Positions 46,131 through 59,500 of a DNA stretch of 64,000 bases are shown here, piece by piece; position 1 is the first letter of the stretch, and the number at the start of each line of letters is the position of its first letter. The translations under genes were made by a program, and so were the position numbers. Origin of the DNA: Pomacea canaliculata (lineage: Eukaryota; Mollusca; Gastropoda; Architaenioglossa; Ampullariidae); the NCBI RefSeq assembly GCF_003073045.1, contig NC_037595.1, positions 3,472,001 through 3,536,000 on the forward strand. The letters are read 5' to 3'. Under the pieces are notes generated by a model. That model was given only the letters and a program-made list of their open reading frames with translations. It ran no database searches and was not told the DNA's origin.

Positions 46131-46552
46131 TATAGTCGGAAGGAACATTAGATGTTTTGTGACAGTGGAAGTGTTCGGACTGTGGGTTGGGAAATTTGGA
46201 TTTGTTTTGTGTTTTCTTTTACTTCAAATTATATTAATTTTAAAATTTAAATTGTTGTCATTGTTTTTATTTAGTTGTCTTCCTCGTCTGAAAGGCACTG
46301 TAGAGTGCAGGTGACAGTGGCATTTTAAAACAAACATTAACCTACAAAATTTTAACAGCTTGTGTCCTGCATAGAGAGATACAGGCAACTCAAAATGCTA
46401 AGTGTTGAAATAAAAAAAAACATAAATTATCAGGAATATCTGCCAGAGGATCTGTCTATGTTGTAATGTTAAAGAATGAAAAGGTCTGAGAACATACAAG
46501 ACTTATACACTGCAAGATATATTCTTATTACCATGTAGCCATGCCAACCAGC

Positions 46553-46723
46553 TCACAATGCTCCAAATGGGTCATTCTGTGGGGGGTTCTGTGGCCGAGG
46601 TTGTGTCTGTGGGAAGCTGCCAGTAACAGGCATGCGAGCTCCTCCATACATCAAAGGCTGTGGCATTCCCATGCTAGGCATCATTCCCATGCCAGGGGCC
46701 ACCGGCATTGGTTGTCCCACTCC
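46553..46723 (-). CDS. PICALM: PICALM terminal exon
   Basis: 56 codons and TGA. Met/Pro/Gly-rich (GMGMMPSMGMPQPLMYGG), ending PPQNDPFGAL. The DPF and NPF-like end would bind the AP-2 appendage, as in related adaptors (family knowledge). Confidence 0.92.
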   Translation of the reverse strand, partial: GVGQPMPVAPGMGMMPSMGMPQPLMYGGARMPVTGSFPQTQPRPQNPPQNDPFGAL

Positions 46724-49700
46724 CTACACAGATTTCAGAAAATTTTAACAAACACAAACTAAATAAATAAAGTTTACAGTGCCTTTGTCTGCACCTCATG
46801 CCTGCACAGTCATACAGGCAGAAATATGGTATGTGTGCATGTTTATAATACATGGATGATATGTATAATGTATATGATATATGCATGCATATAAAGATGA
46901 TTTCTTCCACTCTTCATTCATGTTTCTTTCCACTGTCCCCAAGTCTTTCAACATACCATCATAGGCTGGGCCGCTATGGGCATCATCTGAGGCTGGCTAA
47001 AGCCCACACCAGTCATCCCCATCTGTCACATCACAAATACAGGCCTGTGAGTTCAAGTTCAACAGAGGCTATTCTAGCCAGCAAAAATCTTGACAGAAAT
47101 ATAACAATGCAAAAATCTTTAAGCTCAACAGAAGCTGTTCCAAACAGTCGTAAGCCTGGAAAAATGAACTCTGAGAAGTCCATTCCACAAAAAACCAACA
47201 GTGTAGACACCAAGTAAAACCACTGGTGTACACTAACCAATATCAGAAATAAAAGGGCATCTTTAAAAAAAAAAAGCTATTTTACCTGATAAAATGCCTT
47301 ACACAAAATCCCAAATCCCTGCTTAAAGTGATGTTAGTCTGTGCTGCTACTTTCACTTTTAGAGTAGACATATAATTTTAAGATATATTTAACAACTATG
47401 TGAAATCTATGATAAATATACAGTCATAAAGACAACTAAGGCAGCAAAGCACAAGGGACTAATTAATGCCATTACTTTTGTAAAAACCCAGAATGATTTG
47501 CCCATTTTCATGCTAAAAAATTTGAATGCACTTTACAAAGTACCATGTAAAGCAGCAAAGGTGCAGTAACAACCAGGAGGCGATTCAGAAGAAAGCAAGT
47601 CTCACCATTGGCGGCTGATATTGTGGGGTGGTCCAGGTAGTTGTGCTAGCAATCATGGGCCGTTGCTGGAAGGAAGCACCTCCAGTCAGTTTGCTCTCAC
47701 CCTTTGGCTGCCACTGGTGGTCAGTTCTGCATGTATTTACAGTCTTGTGAACAACAGCATCAAGTAAATAAGCATGAAAGTGCATGAAGGTTGTATTATC
47801 AGTATAAGTGGGTAACAACTCATGTGTCAAAAGCATGTGCTCAAATGAACAAAAAATAATTGATCATCTCTGCTATGAATATCTCTCAATTTAAAAAGAA
47901 CACTAGTAATACAATTTCTGCAATAAAAATCATTTTGACTGTTAAATCACAAGATATATGTCCCTGTAAAGGGATGGCAAAATGAAATACCAAGTTGAGC
48001 TTGAATGCTGATTCACAAGGTCGTTAATCTCTCATTTTGCTATACCCTTAAAATCCATGGCACGAATGTAAATGTTTGTATTTTTTTAATGCATATAGAC
48101 TGATAAATGTCAGTAAACTCAAAACTGCCCTCAAGAAGTAATGTGATTACAGGACCCAAAAAAAAAAAAACAAAGGTAAAAGTAAAGGATAAGGAAAACC
48201 AGCTTTCAAGCAACAGTCTGTGTGCATGAAACTGGTGTTGAAAGATCTACAACCCACTTCTTGATCTGGTTTGATGATGACTTGACACTCAGGTTTGATG
48301 CTAGGGAGGCCAGGGAGGTATCCAGGTCTGTGGCCAGAAGCTTGGCTTCAGTGGCTGTTTTGTTGCTTCCAGTTGGCTGGATCATTCCACCCTGCTTGGT
48401 GGGCTGCAGGACATCACCAAAAGCATCAAAACCTGCACAGAAAATAAAAACAATGCTGAGATTTCTTTCTGTGTTTTTCATTTCAAAACCAGAAATCTTC
48501 CTTATATCATCATTTAGTGAATAAATCACATGTTTAAATCTTTTACACATACTTCACTTTTATTACCAGCTCTAAAAACAATAATACTGAAAAGATCCTT
48601 TGATTATCATAATCAATCTGGATAATAACCTGTTTATATTCAGAAGTCAGATACAAAGATCAAACACCAATTGCTTGGATGATCGCTATAAACTAGCAGA
48701 TGCTGCCATAATATCTTTAATGTTCATATTGATAATAAAAAGTCTATTCTTGCACCACGTTTCTGATCTTTATCTAATTTTTAATCTATACAGTTGCATA
48801 CATTATGTGACATAGCATTACATTTGCAAACAATCAAATTACTAAAAAATCTACAACTTTCAGTGAGGTGACATAAAACCAATCAAATCTGAGGATTCTA
48901 TAAAATATATACTGTGCACTATAACTAGCAACAAACTACAGTGTAAAACTAACAGCTCATGTTATACATACACACACAAAATATGTCACAACAAAAGTCT
49001 ACATAAAAAGGTGTGCAACTGTATCTTGCACACATTAGTTAAAATAATATTATAAAACCACAGAAACAACACACATTACTTTTATAATACCTAACCTACA
49101 GCAAACATACCCTCTCTCTTTCTCAAGCAGCACTAAACTTCCTTACACAATACTCACAATAAATGACGAAATGGGAAAGTAAAAAAAAATCTTAAAAGAG
49201 AATGCAGAAGAGATCATTCATCTAATATTTCATTTAGCCCTGTTACTGATTCTGTGGGCTGAAGATCTATGACCCATGAAAATAAGCAACAATGCATACA
49301 GAAGATACTAAAGACAGACCAATATGAGTAAATCTTTATGTTTAACAGCAGTAAGGAAAAATACTCTTTTTTTTTACGACTATTATGATGTACTGTCACA
49401 ATGTTTAGCTTTTCTTGAGGACTTGGTAGGTCAGCACAACCAATGTGATGGTTGTTTCTTTGGCTTGCAATAACAATACTACATTTGAATCTAAATGTTG
49501 GTTTAGACAGTCCTCAAAATTGGCTCGGGAATCTTTCTAACCCTGTTTACAGCTCTATAGATGACCTTTACTGATCTTCAACATGAAAAAAGGAGCTGTC
49601 TATAAACTGCCCCATAACTGCCCTGTTTTCAGCTTAGAATCACTAACAGTGAAATTACTGATCACGTCTGCTGTTAGCAATTATGTCTAACTGCAGCTAT

Positions 49701-50501
49701 AAAGACATGGACAGGACAGAAAGCAGTCTAAATTACAAAAAATTATATAACGTCAGGTACCGCAAGCAGCCTTTACTCCTAAACAATGCAACCGATAATT
49801 GCACAGACCCTCCAAAACTTCCCAGAAATCAATGGTATCATGTGAGGCATCTTAATGAGTCTACTAGTGCTATATGTTTCAAATAATCCATTAGATGAGC
49901 ATCAAACATCACAAAATGATGTGTTCTTGTTTTGTTATCATAGGAAAATAATAGTCTCCTTCAATAGTTCTGTCAAAACAGCATGAACTTAATGACACCA
50001 AACAAGTGTTATATCAACTAATCTCTACAATCTGAAACAGCATAAACACAGAAATTTGATAATGCTGTCAAAAATAGTTTCAACTGGTTCCTATCCTTAT
50101 AAAAGCCTTTACCCAGAGAGACTGTTAAATTCAGAATGATTCCATTACATATGTATGAAAACACTGAACATCAGCTCGCAAACTTTCTTCAATCACACAA
50201 ATTCACTGAGCAAAAAACAGCAAAAAAAAAAAAACTTACTTTCAGGAAAGGAGTGCAATAAAAATCTGATAAAATCTTTTTAAAAAATCTGAGTTGGTAG
50301 AAGAAATCAAGCACCAGGGAAGCAGCTTAATTAAAAGCTATTTCACCACTAAAGGAAACCACAAGATGTAATTCTTTCCAGGTTCTTAACAGATCCTCAA
50401 GGGAAGTCTGAAATGCATGTCAAAAAAAGCAATGACATTCAGTAAAAACACCAGACTAACCTGCAGAAAAAAACCAGAAGTAAAACAAAGACAGAACAAA
50501 A

Positions 50502-50532
<31 letters not shown>

Positions 50533-53500
50533 AACCAAACAACAAAACAACACAACAAAACCAAAAGACCAAAACAAATAAGCAAGCAGACAAAATAAGA
50601 GCACTTCATGCAGAAGAACCATGGTCAAATCAAAATGCTGTGCCTACACAACACAATGGCAAAAACAGAAGCAGAAGTACAAAATAGCTTTTCCTCAACA
50701 TCAATAATGAAGCTCTTAAAAAGGAAAGTCATCCCAGAACACCCAAAGCTACAGCAACATGATATGCTGGATGGGACTGTTTGTGCCAACATGTCACCTG
50801 TGGCAGTAGCAGCTGAGGCAGAAGGTTCACCCATCATGGCAATGCTAGGACTGCCTCGGCCAAAGCTCCCTACAACACAAGCCATACATTCAGTTGGCTT
50901 CATGACCATGTGGTCAGATCATCAGTTTCCTTTGGGTTCCAGTAGGGGCGTTTCCTAGTATGCTATTTTAAGTAATGTGTGTGTTGCAATTCAGGTGTAC
51001 ATGTACGTGTGTGGGTGAATGAACGTATATGCTAACACAGACACGCATGAAAATGCACCTGGCTATCAATGTTTGTAAAAGCCTACATGCTTAGGTGCCC
51101 TTTCTCTTTCATACATTTAAGCAGCTGCACAAGTCCTTTCAAATAAACTTACAACTTGTGACAAATGTGGAGTTCTACCACAAAAGAAACTTACAAACAC
51201 ACATGTTCCATTCATATTTTTTTAAATTCATTATTGTAAGCTTGAATAGTTTTTGATGTGCACTAGTCCCCTTTTCATTTTTAATTAACAAGCAACAATT
51301 TTCTTCATTTAAAATAAAAGCTGATGCCACAGCTGGTTGACACCACTAGTACTACACTGAACCATTGTGCATGCACAAGGGAAATGCTTGTCAGATGTCT
51401 CACATGGTCATGTATACAGAGGAAGTGGGAATCTGCTCAGCACTAGAACTAATCTCATGTGATCATGCATGATGAGACATGGTGCAGTGCTTGATGCTGT
51501 AGTAAACCTTATGACCTGCATGTTTGCTGCGCATGTACCTGTGTCTGCCATGGTGGGGGATGGGCTCCTAGACAGGCGGGAAGTGGCTGTGGAGGGAGAA
51601 GCATCCAGCATGAAGCATCAACTGGCATACTAACACACATACGACATGAACAGAGCACATCCTTCAGATACTGTTTCCCATGACATCACACATTAACTGC
51701 AAAGTAGCTTCAGCCTCATGTCACCTCATCAAGCAAACCTTACCGCATCCTTTGCCCCTGGTCCATAGCTTCTCCAAACTACCTAAACCTTTGGTTCCTA
51801 GCCACAGGACTGGAAGGTGACTGTAAGCTTTAAAGGTCTACTAGTGTACACACTTTTATCAAATTACTGAAGGGAACCAGGTATGAAATACCACTTCACA
51901 AAATCTCAGTGAATAACCTCCTCCTATTCTTAAGATGACAGGTTACAAACATCTTCATACACAGAAAGTGGTCCAATCCATGAATGTCCCTGGAGAAGAA
52001 TAAAATGTAATCTCAACTCTCCAATTGGCTGCAACACTGATGATGAAATATGCAATAAGAAATATGGGGGCAATAACTCTTTCTGTGCATGGCAATGTTT
52101 GCAAAACTGTATCTTGATAGGAAGAGGGTAATGATTCAGATTTTGTGAAAGAGTTCAGCCTGCTCATATAATACACAAATATTTTTTGCATGAGCTAGAC
52201 CTTTAATCCAGAGCAATCCACATTAATCCAGAGCAACCCATATCTCATTTTGCACCCAGCTGCTACTTCTTTTCTAAAAACTTCATGTTATCTGTATTTT
52301 ACAACTAGCTCCATTCTGAAGCAAGAACAGCAAACCAGTCTCCTGAACCAAGTACTGAGGACTGTCATCTGGATAACCCTTGTATACAGAAACAGAGTTC
52401 AGGAAGCAGAGCACAAACCTAATCTTAGCCAAAGCACTTACAGAGCAGGATATAGGAAAGCTATATAGGAAAGAAAATGAGTCTGGCATATTAGTTCACT
52501 AATGACTACTATAGGAAGTGAATAACAGTAGCATAAAACAATTCTGACTAGAACAACAAGCAGCCAAATGGGAACCATAAATGCTACGCTAATCTGTTAA
52601 GAATTAATCTTTATGAAATGTATGGTCTTTTGGGCATGTTTAAAAAAAAACAGCCCCAGGAGGTGATTACTAACCTGGACTACCTGGTATTTGCAGGTCA
52701 GACAGGCCTGCAACACAATCTAGCATTAGTGCCATCTCTGCCATCACTCTCTCTTCTACCACTGCCTATACTCATCAACACTCTATTCTATTACTCTCTT
52801 CCAGAGTGCTGCATACTTTGCCTTTGCTTCTGCTCCTCCAAATTATTTTTGTTAAATCAAATTGTGTTACCCTTAATTTGAAGGAAGTTCAATCTACTGC
52901 TTATTGTTTCTAGTTTTAACAAAAATCAAATAGCTAGGATGTTTCACAAAGTCATCTGAAATTAAAAGAACCAATTCTAATGTCTCCTTCTAACCCCCAA
53001 AGGTGAACATAGAGCAAATGCATTGCTTTATAAAGCACAGAATCTTCCTAAGCTCCAGAACAGTGATCTTCCAACTATTTTTTTTCTGTTACAAAAATTA
53101 AAGTGGACATTGGAAGAGAAGTCTTCATCTGAAGAATGGCATTCTCTGAAATTCTGTCAAGTTTTTCAGAAGACTTTTATTGCCAATTAATGCCCTTTAA
53201 AATTTAAGTTAAGAGCAGCATGTTTGCATTTTTTTTCAGCTTATAGATGTGCCTTATCTTTGTTACTAATTTTCATGGTAATATTTCAGGCACTTTAGTG
53301 GAAAAGAAACGAAAAACATTCATGCATCACATGAACTTTCAGAACTTCAGTCATACAAAACTAAAAAAGAAAATAGTTCGGCACCCTTTTCTTCTCTTCC
53401 CCAAACCTCACGCAAGTTGTGTTTGTGTGTGTCTGTGTGTGTGGAGGAGGGCGGCAGGAGGCATTCTACTCTAACACCACAAATTTAACATGCAGTTTGC

Positions 53501-56500
53501 ATCAAAGATCAGGGAAAGGGTACAGGTAATTGCATGCTTGTTATGACTATGCTGTGCAATTATTTTTCTTCAGTGATGCAAATCATGTTAGAAAATGAAG
53601 ACAGGAAAGGATTGCTGTATCTCTTCCATCCCCATATTCAACCAAATTAACACACTAAAGGTAAATGTGCATGTACAACACAGTGCCACATAAAGGCTCC
53701 CTCTAATGGGAGTACAAAGCAAGTAGGTACTTGCAGCTGTTATAGGTAGTCCATACTTAAAGTATTATAGTCAAACAACATGATTCATGTTTACATACTG
53801 TGCTGCAAATCCTAACTGACAAAGAAAAAAGTGGAATTAAGCAGCCTACTAACGATCTACACAATCAATACACTATATTAACTATAAATTGGAATATATT
53901 ACAGTAAAATTTATCTAATAATATGTACACTGCACTATATTACAAAACAGGCAGCAAAAGAAACATTACACAAGTGTACCATTGTGGAATGGCCTCAAAA
54001 TTTTCATATTCATTGGGAAACAACAAAAACCTGACCATTGCCTCCCTTTTCAGCAAAAGCTGATGCTAATCCAGTATACATTACGTTCAGACCTTTTTTT
54101 CGAACAGCAAATTGCTTTAAAAGGATATCTAAAAAAAAAAAAGCCCACACTCCTGTGAAAATGTGGAGGACAAAAGCAATGGCTGCTGGGCACAAACAAC
54201 TGGGAGTTCAAATGGTCACACACAGTAGAAAAACATGCTTCACAAATAAATAAATGGCACATCTAAGGCAATTTGAGGGAAGAATGAGTCACACTGTTTT
54301 TGCAGTAAACACAGCCAAATCGTTGGTGTTCGCAACCCAAGATCTTACTCTGTAGGAGTTAGCACAGTCATGAACTTCTGGCCATTTAAGGCTTTATTAG
54401 TTGACTGGATGAAAAAATAAATTCCCATTTTCTAAGTTAGCTATGCTACACTGTGGCATTAAAATATGTAAACATGACCTTGAGAATATGCAGACAAGGA
54501 AGACAAGAACAATTATCTAACCCTACCTGCATAGTGGGATTTCTCAAAAATGTGTGTGATAGAGAATACCTTGTTCACTCATGTTGAAAATTAATTTACT
54601 CTGACCAAGTCATCATGTCAGAACAAGATCATTAAGTTATTTGGAAACAAAATAATAGAAGAAGCAAAAATCACTATACTGATCGCAAATTTTTAATTTT
54701 TCATGGCCTCCACTACTCTCAGATAATGAATTCAATAAAAACTATGTAATAAACAGTTCTGTACAATTATTTATTGGTTAGCTCTTGAAAAATTCGGCCA
54801 AACTATATCATGCATGTTCTTCAGATGATAAATTCAATAAAAATTATGTACTAAATAGTTTTGCACAATTATTTATTGGATAGCTCTTGAAAACTTCGGC
54901 CGAATTAAATCATGCATATTCTTTGCCATGTTTAATCCTACATACAAAAAGTTATTGGAAGGGGCCCTCTCCAATAACTTACTGGCTGCTAAAATGATTT
55001 AGGTAGGGCTAACCTGGACCTATAAATATGGGGGTTTTATCACCATCTGTACGTAGCAGATTTAGCCAGCCCAGGTAGGCCAAGAAGCTAGTGAAACATG
55101 TTTTATGAGTACGAGCTCTGTTTTTCTGCTTTGAAAGAAGACAGGACAAAGACCAAAGGTATTAACACCAAAGTGTTGGCTGCAGTCTACAGCAAGTAAC
55201 CAGTCCACACTACACCTGCCCCTGCCCATACTACCTGCTGCAGGAGGGCTGGCACCGAGTCCTTGTGCCCCAGGACCCACCCCACAAGTCTGCTGACCAG
55301 ACAAGCCAGTGCCATATCCCTGGCCTACTATTCCCACTGCCTGTGGAGCAAATGCGTCCACTGGCCCCACATCAAAACCACCCATCTGAGGGCTGGATGA
55401 CAGCACTGCACCCATAGGGCTTGAAGAAAGGGGGCCACCCACAGGACTAGTAGAGAAGGGTCTGGTCACAGGGCTTGATGACAGGGACCCACCCAATGGG
55501 CGAGAAGAAAAGGACCCAGCCAAGGATGCACCTGAAGCTACAGGGATGGGCATAGCATGTGTGGGGGAGGGAGAGGGAGAAGGGCGTGACAGAACAGGAG
55601 ATCCCTGATCTGTGGCCCCAAATAAAAGGTCTTGGTTCAAGCATGGGGTAGGGCCTGGGAGCTCACTCTGGCCAGCCCTGCCAGTAGGAGGAAGGTTCGG
55701 ATCCAAGGGGTCCAGTGGAGAGCCAAGGTCCAGCGCTGAGTGGTCAATCCATCACCAAAGGCACAGGGCCAAAGCAGCAGTAAAGACAGACAAAGAGGAG
55801 TGCAAACACAATGTGAAACATAGCAGCAGACATAACAAAACCTGGTCAGCATCAGTACTGGCAAGGCACAACAGAAGGCGGTGTCTGCTGAAAGGGGGGA
55901 GAGGGAAAGAAATGGGTGAACACCCATCTGGGTTTTGGCAATGATGTAATAAAGATGATAAATCTTCCATGATGCAAAAGTGGTGTGCACTGCACAAAAT
56001 CATATTCTGAAAGATCAGCAGCATCAACACATTTTGATGCTATACACATTTTGAAATAATACCTTATCTGAAATATACAAATGAGCAGACTGGTAAGCAA
56101 CCACTGACAAGCAAAATTATGTAACGGATAGTTAAAATGAATTTCCCCCACCAAAATAAAAATAAAAAAGAGAAAAACAAAAGATATAACAACAGGTATT
56201 CTAGGAAATCACTGAATTTTTTTAAGTCATCAATGTTTATTAATAAAAAAAAATATAGAATCTCATAAATAAAAAAGTAAGCCTAAAAATGCAAAAACCA
56301 CAGATATAACCAAATTTTAAGGAAAAACATTTCCCATATATTAGCCTAATGGTTGAATCTATTTCCACTTGAAATGAATGTCAAGGTGTCTCACTGGCTT
56401 TGCAAACTTAAGATCATTTACACAGAATTGAGTAGACTAGTGTGACCCTTGAACAAATTTTCATTTTAATAAAACTAAACCAAAGATGTAAACAAGATGT

Positions 56501-59500
56501 AGCTGTAAACAAATTTATTACTCATTCCTAAAGGATTACCAGCAAGACAACATTTTCTGTTTTAGGCATGATTTTAAAATCGCATATTTAGTTTGACTAG
56601 AGCGTTTACACAATTTTCGAAACTCTTGTTATTGATAGAACTCACCATTGAAACTGCTGGCTATCATAAACTGAAGAGTTCAGTAAACCAAGGGCAACAA
56701 CTTTGTAAATGACAAATTTAAGTTGTAGGCTTAATGTATAAAAATGTTAATAATTATATCCCAAAACCAGGTGGACAAACACAATTACAGACATTAATAT
56801 GCTGATACAAAATAGTTCAACAACAAAATAGTCTCATATATAAGGAGTACATGTTAGGTGCCAAGCGCTGAATACATACTCTTCAGAACGTTAATGGCTT
56901 ATGCAACTATGTGGGTCAAGGCGAAACTACTATAATAATAAACAATGAAAGGTTCTTGGTGCATTTTTTTTGGAAGGGAATTCCACTAATATGAGAAAGA
57001 CCCTACAACGAATCTGTTTAAAAGACTGTACAATGAGTTTGTTTAGCACCTGTCCTCAAATAAATACATGTACAACCAAAAAAAAATTTACATTCTTTGA
57101 GAATATCTGGTATGTAGAAAGTTTGCAAACATGGCATCAATGGGCAATAGTTTTTATCACAAAAGTACCAGCCAAGGACCAACATTTGCATGATTTGCAG
57201 CCTGGGTGAAGGGTTTAAGTATTTGGTCTCACTTGGATAAGAAATGGTCACCGCCAGGTGTATGAGCCCATGAAATGTAAGATGGATAGACAAAACAGAA
57301 GAAACTTATGCCAGATTGGCTAAGACCCTGATCAACGATAACCCCAAAAATATGCTGCTGGAGCACAATCTTCAGATGAAAGGTAATGGGTGTGGCCTCA
57401 CTTGGAAAGGAGATAGGTGCCACCAAATGTATAAGCCCAAAGTTAAGAATACACAGAGTAGTGGCTGTGAAAAATATGCTACTGCCTCCCAACCAGCTTC
57501 ACATCAAGATCAATGGATGAATGTTACACTGACATGGCAAGTAACAGCAAAGGCCCTTACTGTTCTGTGCCAAAGAATCTGGAAACAACATGAATGGCCA
57601 AAAAATGTCTGAAAGTACTGCAGAATCACAACAAAACCACTGTGAACAAACTACCAGCAGAAGAATAAACTTCAGACCAGGCATGAGCACAGCTGACCTG
57701 CCACTTTCTGATAAAGTAACGGTGGGATCTCTTCTACAATTTTATTGACTTCTGACAGTCTGTCATGAAGAAAGGTGGCATGTGATGCAAAACGTCAACA
57801 TCCAAGAGGGCCTTGTTCAAGTCATGAAAGTGCTGCGCAAGAACTCAATTAGCACAGTAATAATAATCAAATGTGAGCTTTCTTTTACACAACAGAGGGC
57901 TTCTTATAAGATGCCCCCTTTTCCTATACCTTTCAACATTTGTTTGGAGACCATCACATGAAAATCCATCCACATCCATCACATCTCCACTTCCAAAAGA
58001 GGGAGTATGCAACCTATGTTTTGCAGATAAAACTTGATTTGATTGCAGGAACAAAAAAGAACTGCAAGACCTTAAAAATAAACTGATAGTTCAAATGCAT
58101 ATGGAGTGGAGCCCAGGACTGACAAGAGCAAAGGTCATGATGAACAGCAATGTCAAAGATTTACATTAAAGATGAACAGCTTCCGGAGGTGAGCAACTTT
58201 AAGCACTTGGGAGCTATCTGCATCAGGATGTCAGTGACAGTGGTAATGGCAAGGCTGGACAAGATTAAGCACAGGAACAAATCAGGTTTGCAACCAAATA
58301 CAGACTGTACAAGTTCCTCGCAGTTACGATCCTGCTGCACTGATGTGAGCTGTGGACTCTGCTTGCCACTACAGAGAGGAGAGCACAGACTTATACAACA
58401 GAATACAGAAACAAGTCAGTCAGTCATCCCTTGACCAGTACTTGTTGTTTGGGGGAAGGGGGAGCAGATGGATAGATGTGGCAGCTGACAAGATCCACCA
58501 CTCATACCAATTTTGGGCAATAGTGAGCAGGTCCTGCACAGGATGACCAGTCATGTCTTTGACGTTCATAAGTCAGTTCTTCCTCTGGCCACTGTGGTGT
58601 CTACCACCCTTTAAGGTACCTTGAAGAATAGTCTTCAACAAGGTGTCATGCCGGGTCACATTGCCAAAGAGGACCAGCTTACGTTGCTTGACTGTTGATA
58701 GTAGTGATTCCTGGTGTCCCATGAGTGTTGCAACCATGTTTCTTAAAAAGTTGTTGGCTGCATGTTCTCTGAGGGAGCTGCTCCAAAATTCTTATATCTA
58801 CTGCAAAACCAAAGACTTTGAACAAAGCACAATCACCACACTCAAAAGGATATCAGGAACATTATCCTGAAACAGTCAAACAGCATAAGATGGTCTGGTT
58901 TAGCCATGTGACCCACGCAACACTTTGCATATCCTTCAGGGTACCATAGAAGGAAGTTGCCATGAAGGTGAAAAGAGGACGAACACCTTGCTTGCAAACA
59001 TGAAGGAGTGGACTGTCAGATTCATGGAGGACCTACTTATCATTGCTCAGGACTGGCCAAAGTGGTGAGCCCTAACAGCTGCCATGTTCACCCAGTTGTC
59101 TCCTCAGAAACAACCAGTATCAGCACACCAGCACACTGTTCATCAAGAGGGGAATATGATTAAAGGCTAAAGGCACCATCCAAGGCAAGATATAGGATAA
59201 ACTGTAGAGAAATTAAGCTGCAGAGAACAACTTAAGGGTAGCTATTGTCTTTTGGTGAGCAAGTGAAAACAAAGGCAGTAAAGAATGACAAAGAATACAT
59301 CAAGCTAAAGAAGCACTGTAGGCAGAATGTGTTTATAAAGGTCCAGTAACAGTGACATCTTTATTAAAAATTAGTTACATTAGCATAAGTTTATGATTAT
59401 CCCTTTTTTTAGTAGCTATCATAAAAAGACTGAATAGATATACTGAGTGTGCTGGAAAAATATTTCAGTGTTAAACACCTGTCATCATCAAAAGTGAAAG

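Larger units (their letters stand above)
39248..46552 (-). other. Probable long 3'UTR / downstream flank of PICALM
   Basis: AT-rich, CpG-poor and without supported genes. It contains the tandem repeats at 45.57-46.13 kb, a CATG/CACA-rich simple tract at 44430-44515, and a 37-bp motif (CAGTTTATGCCAACTCAAAA...TCAAGAAGAT) at both 39334-39372 and 41274-41310. Its assignment to PICALM rests only on composition and orientation. Confidence 0.35.
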
